This document shows, piece after piece, positions 57,633 to 64,000 of a stretch of 64,000 bases of DNA. This DNA is from Prostheceraeus crozeri. Taxonomy: Eukaryota; Platyhelminthes; Polycladida; Euryleptidae. The notes beneath the pieces were generated by a model. It worked only from the letters and a program-made list of their open reading frames with translations, had not been told where the DNA came from and ran no database searches. The stretch's first letter is position 1. Every line of letters starts with the position of its first letter. The stretch spans positions 1-64,000 of the forward strand of contig CAJQUW010003042.1 in NCBI GenBank assembly GCA_907163375.1, read 5' to 3'. The position numbers were made by a program, and so were the translations under genes.

Positions 57633-58983
57633 TTTAGGAAATCTGGATGTAGGGGGTGGGGGGTGGGACATTGCCCCCTCCCAACTGGACCCGTCAGGTA
57701 AATACATCAACTTGGCGAGGATGAAGTTATTTACTTTTAAAGTAGATTGATTAACTAGTTTTTGACTAACCTAGATCTGCATTTCTGATTTTATAATAAG
57801 GAGAGAACTGCATAACTTCGCAGTACAGCAAATTTATGTACTGCAGTATGTCTAGCCATGTCCATGATTCCGTCTGTCAAATTAATGTAAAATTTTTCAA
57901 ATCTGCATAAAAGACAACGTGTAATCGCTAATCCAAGTGCTTTCTAATCAATTTTATCTTGGAAATAATTGATGGTCATAGTAATTCGATAATTTATCGC
58001 TTCAGTTTGATTAATCAATTGATTGGATGCTTCACATGTCTTATCGTTGATGTTGTTATTGCCTTATTATTGATCGTTGACATGTCTTAGGTGAGTCGTC
58101 TTATTTTAATAGATGAAAGTAGATCCAACTTTATTGTTCGCCTATCTAGGCATCAAAAAGTCGAAAACTTGATGTGCTTGCAAATATGTAGATGTAGCAA
58201 GTTTAAGAAATTATTAAACCCAAAATTGAGTTATTCCCTATCCAGAGGAAATCCAACTTAGTGGCACTGAAAATGTAATTAACGAAAATTAATTTAGATG
58301 AAGGGATGGAGTGGTATTTTGTGCTGTGACAGTTTATCCCTCACATAATGTGGAGCGTTTTGTACAAAAGTAAGGAAATCTCTTTTTCACTAACTTTCCC
58401 TGTATTGCTGGCGACGTATCGATCCACTTCATTATTCTGGCAACTAAATCTTGTGTGTAAAAATAGAAAGCGTATATTAAGCCGTCAAGTATTGATAAGG
58501 TGATATGAGTGACACTTGAAGCACTAAGAAAGAGTCATGAAAGTTTAATCACTAATGCTCAATTTTCATCGATTCTTTAAACGATGATCATTCAGACTTT
58601 ATTTCTCAATGAAATGCTTTGCTAAGTATAGAAATGACATCACCATGAGCAGCGATTCCTCTTGGATATAGTGGGAGAAGTAATATGTTCAGCTTATTCC
58701 AGACTTTATTGTCTGGAATTTGTTTGTCCAGCATGATGTCATAAGAAAGAAACAGGTGATTTGGTGGAGTCAAAAGTCAGAATCCTTTTCAAAATTGAAG
58801 TTGCTGCAGATTGAATTAACCAAGACCGATTGCATACGAATGAAACAGCAATCCTGCTTTCTCTCCATGGATTGTCAGAAGTTGGATAAGAAGGCTTGGA
58901 ACACCATTGAGAAATATAAGTTATCATTATAATATTATGATGATTATATTAATATATAATTTTTATATTTCTATAAATTTTTG

Positions 58984-59008
58984 TATATATATATATATAT
59001 ATATATAT
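58984..59008. repeat. (TA)n microsatellite
   Basis: A 25-base uninterrupted TA dinucleotide run in a very AT-rich neighbourhood (about 58930-59010). Confidence 0.95.
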
Positions 59009-62000
59009 CAAACTGCGAGTTTATGATGCGATAGACAGCTTAGTAAACGTATAAGCATACGAATTGTATAAAAATTTCTGCTGCTCTCATCAATACTGTT
59101 TTTGAGGTTATCGATTCATTTAATAGACTGTGAAAAGAAGACACCAAGAAAAGATGTCGAAAATAGAAAGGAAAATACAAAATATGCATAAAATAACAAA
59201 GGAAACATCAATATTTTGCTTCAGAATATTCTGTGCATCTATTTAAATACACGCGTTTTCTTAGATGGTATGAGTGAATGCATTTTTGTCTTTATCGCTA
59301 TTTACTTGTATTAGCTATTGAATGGTGAGGTTCTCTGGTGAGAGTAATTTCAAGTACATCAGGGATCTGATGTCTTGACGTAGAGAGACTTTGTTCCTTT
59401 TTTCGCGATTTTTTCTCGCGACCGTCATTAGAACTTGTTACTACTTTCGTGGGTCAACGACTGAAGATGTGAATGCGATAGCACTTTATTTAGCTGCCTC
59501 ATCTTCGCACTAGCAATTCAAAATTTAAAATGACCAATTTTGACGGATCTTGCTGCTTACGATACCAAACTGGTTGAATGTTCTTAGAAGCTTTCTGAAG
59601 CTACATGACAGATGCTTTCTGAAGCTACATACTAAAGAAATTGAGATTGGTATGCGCAGATATTACAACTGAAACATGCACACGAAATGGTGAAGATTTT
59701 CTTTCAAAAGGAGCCACTCCAAATGTCTGTGTAAATTTACCTCCAATGGAACACCTTTATAGTTTCTTTTCATATTCTGAGGTACAGTGACTATAATTGA
59801 ACATTGTCAATATTCTGTTGCAGTTGAATGACTGGATCGGTTCAGAATTTCAAATTCGGTTTGGCAATTTCGAAAGTCAATTACCTATAGATTCATTTTG
59901 AATATTGAATGGTATTTGCCTTACAAGGAATTATTTAACGTAAAAGTAATAATTTTGGAAAGTTTTAATTTCTTTTGATCAGTTAGAAAGACGAAACGAA
60001 TTGCATTGAAACATTTAAAACCTTACACAGCTGTACAGGTTGCTATTAAATGTGAAGTAAACAAATGCGATTTGCGTCAAAACATGATTCGAATTTAAAT
60101 TCTGCTCATTAATAACAAGCAGCACTAATTTGCATATAGCATTCGATGATTTTCTCGCTGGAAAATTTTAATCAATTTAATGCAATCGTTTATTCTATTC
60201 ATTCATTAAGGATTTTCTACAGAAGTAAATATTGTTTATTGGGGTTTTTCCTCTGCGGAAACATCATAAGGAAAGGAAAATTGAAATGGGCAAATTTATC
60301 CTACCGGCAAATCTTTATCTCTGCTTCTAAGCGATCTGTTCAGCTGTTTCTCACTCGATTAATTTTGGGAGAGGCTCTAGGTAGATAGAAACTTACTCGG
60401 AATCGGCTGATGTCAATTTTGCTCAGTTAACAGTGTCTGCCGTCTCGCATAGAGCTGTAGCTTAGTTTTCAACAAACAGTTCCAACTCGCCGAAATTTTC
60501 AATAATATAATAGGATGTGAAAAATATTTCCAAGTATCAATAGTAAATAGTGAACGGTAAAATGCTAATTGTTCAGACAAGTATGAGAATCTCAATCACC
60601 CAGAACTGTGATTTTACTGATTTGGAATGATCAAAACTAAAGGAAATAACTACGTTATTATCAAGGCACCACTATAAGACACCTGGAAAGCCAACTGAAA
60701 TGTTAAGCAATCTAAAAGTTGAATAAATTTGTTTTAGTTTCAATAGAGAAAATGAAAAGAGGCCATATCGTCAGGCCTACAGAACGAGTTTCTCCAGGGA
60801 ATCAGGCTAAAATGAGACGTTGTAATTAAGTGAAAATGTTTGAGACAAGTAAGATTAACTCTTTCGAATTGCTTAGATTAGCCACACTTTTGTGTATTAA
60901 CAAATGTTGCTGAAATAAGCGTGACACAGAATGTTTGACGCCTTACTCCTGCACTGCTTTTTCCCATCTTATGAATGATATCATGTATAATTCGTGACCC
61001 AAAAATGCGAAGCTGAAACATTTGCACTCAGAATTTTCAAGATTTTTTCGAGCGAGACCTTTATAGTCGTACCTGATGAGTAGCCGTTATTTAAGGATAT
61101 TTGCAACAAAAATTTAGGAATTACTAGGTTCTGTCTTGCCTAATATCAACCGATTTCAAATGTGCTTTTATTCATGAACTTTACTCTATGAGTATTTGCT
61201 TCGAAATTGTTTACTTTTGGCAAACAGAACCTGACGTCGAGGTATTCAGAAGTGTTGAGAACAAAAATTGATTGATCATTCCCAGTCATTTGAAGCAGCC
61301 GAATATTTCTATTTTTGGAAGCATTTCAGCGAATTTGTAAAAGTTTCTACTCGACTTGTTCCAATTTTCATAATAGAAATTCACAGTAAAAATTAAGGGC
61401 ACAAAGAAATAAATGAAAGTCCTAAAACATGCAATCACAGTCGCCAGTTGTCATGGTTAATATGCGAGCATCTAGCACACACATTAAATCAATTATCTGG
61501 AAGTCATCCAGTTTATAGTTAATCGAATTTTCGATCAATATCCACACAGATTTTTCTTTGTTTTGCATACATTTTTGTTACCTCCATCACTATATTTGTT
61601 TGTAGTCTGTATTTACATTATTCATTAATTTCATTAATTTCACTTTGATATCTTCAATCTCAATTAATTTATGTTTTCTTAAAATATTGTATTTGCTTCA
61701 TATGTATTTATCTAGGTTTATGCTATGCGTTCATTGAATTTTTCTTTAACTCAGGTTTTCTGGCTTCTTTGTCCTGTTTTAATTCCTTGTTGGTTTGTAT
61801 TATGGCAAAGTAGTTCGAACACACTCGATTTCTCATTGATATTCTGCAAAGGCTTGTGATGCTCTATTGATTTAACTTCTGTCGACCAGGTGGCTGGAAG
61901 AACCAATTCAATTTCACGCACTTGCAACCTCCCAAAAGGCACCACGACTGGTGCATGAAAAATCACCGAGTCTTTCCCCTCATGCCATTCACTTTCGGTT

Positions 62001-62598
62001 CCAGAATTGTCGTCAGCGGTTATTCTTCACTTTGAAAATTTAACAGGAACGGCTGCCTAGTCCTTACTGTCCGTGGCATGCAATGCAAGTAGTGTTATAA
62101 GGTTTGCAAGCGCCTGATCTTGCGTCAACAATTTTATACTCTATTTTTTCAACTTCGATTCATGATTGATACATATTCGGTCTCAAATTTAGACGACACA
62201 TTATGTTATGTGCAGCTGCAATGTGTATAATTATCTTTCTAAAATTCATTTAAGTTGATTGCAAACGCCTCTGACAATTTATTAATTTCTAAAATCACCC
62301 ATATAGACCGTGACGCAATCACATTTGATGCAATTTAGTGAAACTTTATCACATGAAATATTGATGACTAGTCGAAAGCAACATAATGGATGACATAAGT
62401 CATTTGTTTCCAGAACCACATGATCATAAACACACTGTTATCTCATATCCAATGTCATTGCCAAGTTCCTCTGCTGACTCACTAAGAAGCGGCGTCATTG
62501 ATGTTTCATTAACTAATCACTTATTAGAAGCAACAACCGGAAGAAAAGGAGTCGGAATACCCTCACAAGTCTCCATCACGAAGAACTGCCTTTATCAT

Positions 62599-62650
62599 CA
62601 GGCTTGTTGGTGGGAAAGTCCCACGTGGAATGGGATAGGAATGGGACAGC
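62599..62650 (+). repeat. possible solo end related to the 54.9-kb hAT element
   Basis: CAGGCTTGTTGGTGGGAAAG followed by GGGAT and GGGAC motifs resembles the end and subterminal motifs of the hAT at 54874-55786. No matching right end or target duplication was found before the window ends, so this may be a truncated copy or chance likeness. Confidence 0.3.
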
Positions 62651-64000
62651 GTGCTCAGATTCATTTTTTCATGGGCTGGTCATGAGAAGAATATTCGACA
62701 TCAAAACTTAGCTCGTCTGTGTTTCTGTGTTTCTACTTGTGGGTGTCAGACGACTAGACAATGCGATCAAGTGCACGAGGCGGTCATTACATGACGGAGT
62801 TGGTCACTAACGCAACATCAACAGTCACTATCCACTGCTTTGGAAGGCTCACGGGCTTCAGTGTACCAGAAGATCAAACTATATGTGAAAAATATAGATT
62901 TCCATTATAAAAATCATCGGCAGATGAAACTTTACAATTAGACAGAAAGCGTCTGCATTCTTATCAAATTGGAATAATTTCACATAAGCACAGGTGGTAG
63001 TCAATAATTTTGGACAGCTAATCAAAATTGGTCGGTTTTTACAATTTGCAAGTAAACTTTATATAAATACACCGCATATATAATGGCGGGATGTAGCACA
63101 GGAAAAAGGAACTCATTATAGTTTACAGTACGAATTAACGACTAAATGAAATAAAATGAAATAAATACTACATGCAATCTAATATATAGCCAATGACATT
63201 TTCTTCATACAATGACATTCAAAAATGACATTTAATGAACGGACATAGAATCAGGAAATGATTTACTTCTGGTCATCATATATCGATGACAAACTTTACA
63301 AAAAACTTGATACTAATCGCTTTGTTAGCTTCAGAAAAACATCCGCAATTGACATCGAACATCATCTACATGACAAGTACATGCACACTATACAATCACA
63401 GCAGCAACTTTCAGCGAAAATGACTGTTTACAGAACTATTCCCTAGTTACCAACCAACCCACTTCATTATACTGATAATGTTGTTTAGAATGAGCAATGA
63501 ACTTTTTCTGGAGTGACAATCTGCATCCCTACTTTTTGTCCGAAGTCATCCAGCCACAGGATATTGTAAATTGCAGTAATTTAGTCATAAGGTTCTACTA
63601 ATGTACTCTGTTGAGAGAACACTTCAAATGAGAATCATTTCACGCAGTTATGGATAGTTCTGGAAGATTCAATGTACTTTTATGTTGTCATCTCTCCGAC
63701 GGAAATATCATTCCACAGCAGGCTATGAGGCATTTGGAGGCAATTGGTCAATACCTGTGTTGCTCCTTTCATGACATTTGCATACAGATAATATTATTTT
63801 GAATTATTCTCTCTATTTGACAACTGACACTTATCGGCAGATTGGGAACCGGGTTTCTATCTATGAAAGTTGACGCTGCTTTTCTGCTGTTATCTAATTT
63901 TTACCATGACATCATGAAACATCAATGACGTCATCATTCTTGACAGATACAATGCAGTTGCGGATATTTTGAAGATCCTCTGTCAATAAGTTGCCACAAG

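Larger units (their letters stand above)
48928..64000. other. presumed CNG intron or downstream DNA
   Basis: No frame resembles the C-linker or cyclic-nucleotide-binding domain expected after S6. I see only MITE/hAT copies, a G-run at 51578-51594 (GGGGGGTGGGGGGGGGG), a possible retroelement 3' tail at about 52380-52605 (AATAAAGAATTATTATTATT), and chance frames. The frames at 50608-50892, 56137-56331 and 62386-62685 were inspected and not recognised. Confidence 0.5.

Noticed and set aside
62386..62685. 99-codon frame starting MDDISHLFPEP
   Set aside because: Its 3' third runs through a hAT-like end and there are no clear splice sites, so it is not supported as a gene.

Overview
The window reads as AT-rich nuclear DNA from an invertebrate metazoan. 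Coding sequence is sparse and split by GT-AG introns, and most recognisable sequence is transposon-derived. The mix of CR1/L2-like LINEs, Penelope-like elements with a GIY-YIG domain, a Crypton-type tyrosine recombinase, piggyBac, Tc1-like, CACTA-like and several hAT elements fits a marine invertebrate (echinoderm, hemichordate, mollusc or similar). I cannot name the species. There are no bacterial operons, CRISPR arrays, rRNA genes or convincing tRNA genes.

Two host genes are supported, both on the + strand. (1) A BTB-BACK protein resembling the BTBD17/galectin-3-binding-protein family has four exons (17116-17328, 24047-24234, 25650-26016, 27271-27804). Their phases join cleanly into 433 residues. 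(2) The first long exon of a cyclic-nucleotide-gated (CNG) channel of the CNGB/CNGL type (47526-48927) runs from the N-terminus through S6 and ends at a GTAAGT donor. I found no C-linker or cyclic-nucleotide-binding exon in the 15 kb that follow. A short candidate exon of unknown identity lies at 11103-11215.

Layout. 1-5 kb: inverted-repeat elements, including a 749-bp fold-back and a TTAA-type element carrying many TGCTGTACAGCA-like motifs. 6-8.2 kb: remnants of a Penelope GIY-YIG domain and of a minus-strand LINE. 11.8-15.1 kb: a CACTA-type MITE, a hAT MITE and another fold-back. 16.5-17.0 kb: a 44/45-bp minisatellite just upstream of the BTB gene. 17.1-27.8 kb: the BTB gene, whose introns hold an intact Crypton recombinase, a broken second recombinase-like gene of DUF3504 type, a piggyBac element with TTAA ends, a hAT element with a perfect 8-bp target duplication, and a small MITE. 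28.4-33.8 kb: two head-to-head palindromes of Penelope-like sequence. One is almost perfect, with about 1-kb arms and a 13-nt loop. 36.1-40.1 kb: a diverged inverted repeat enclosing a LINE 3' end. 42.2-45.3 kb: a hAT element with a Tc1-like transposon nested near its left end. 47.5-64 kb: the CNG exon and its presumed intron or downstream DNA, with further hAT and MITE copies.

The two genes show no functional link to each other. The strongest signals are the Penelope palindromes, the intact Crypton recombinase with its divergent degenerate neighbour, and several transposons whose exact ends can be read from target-site duplications.
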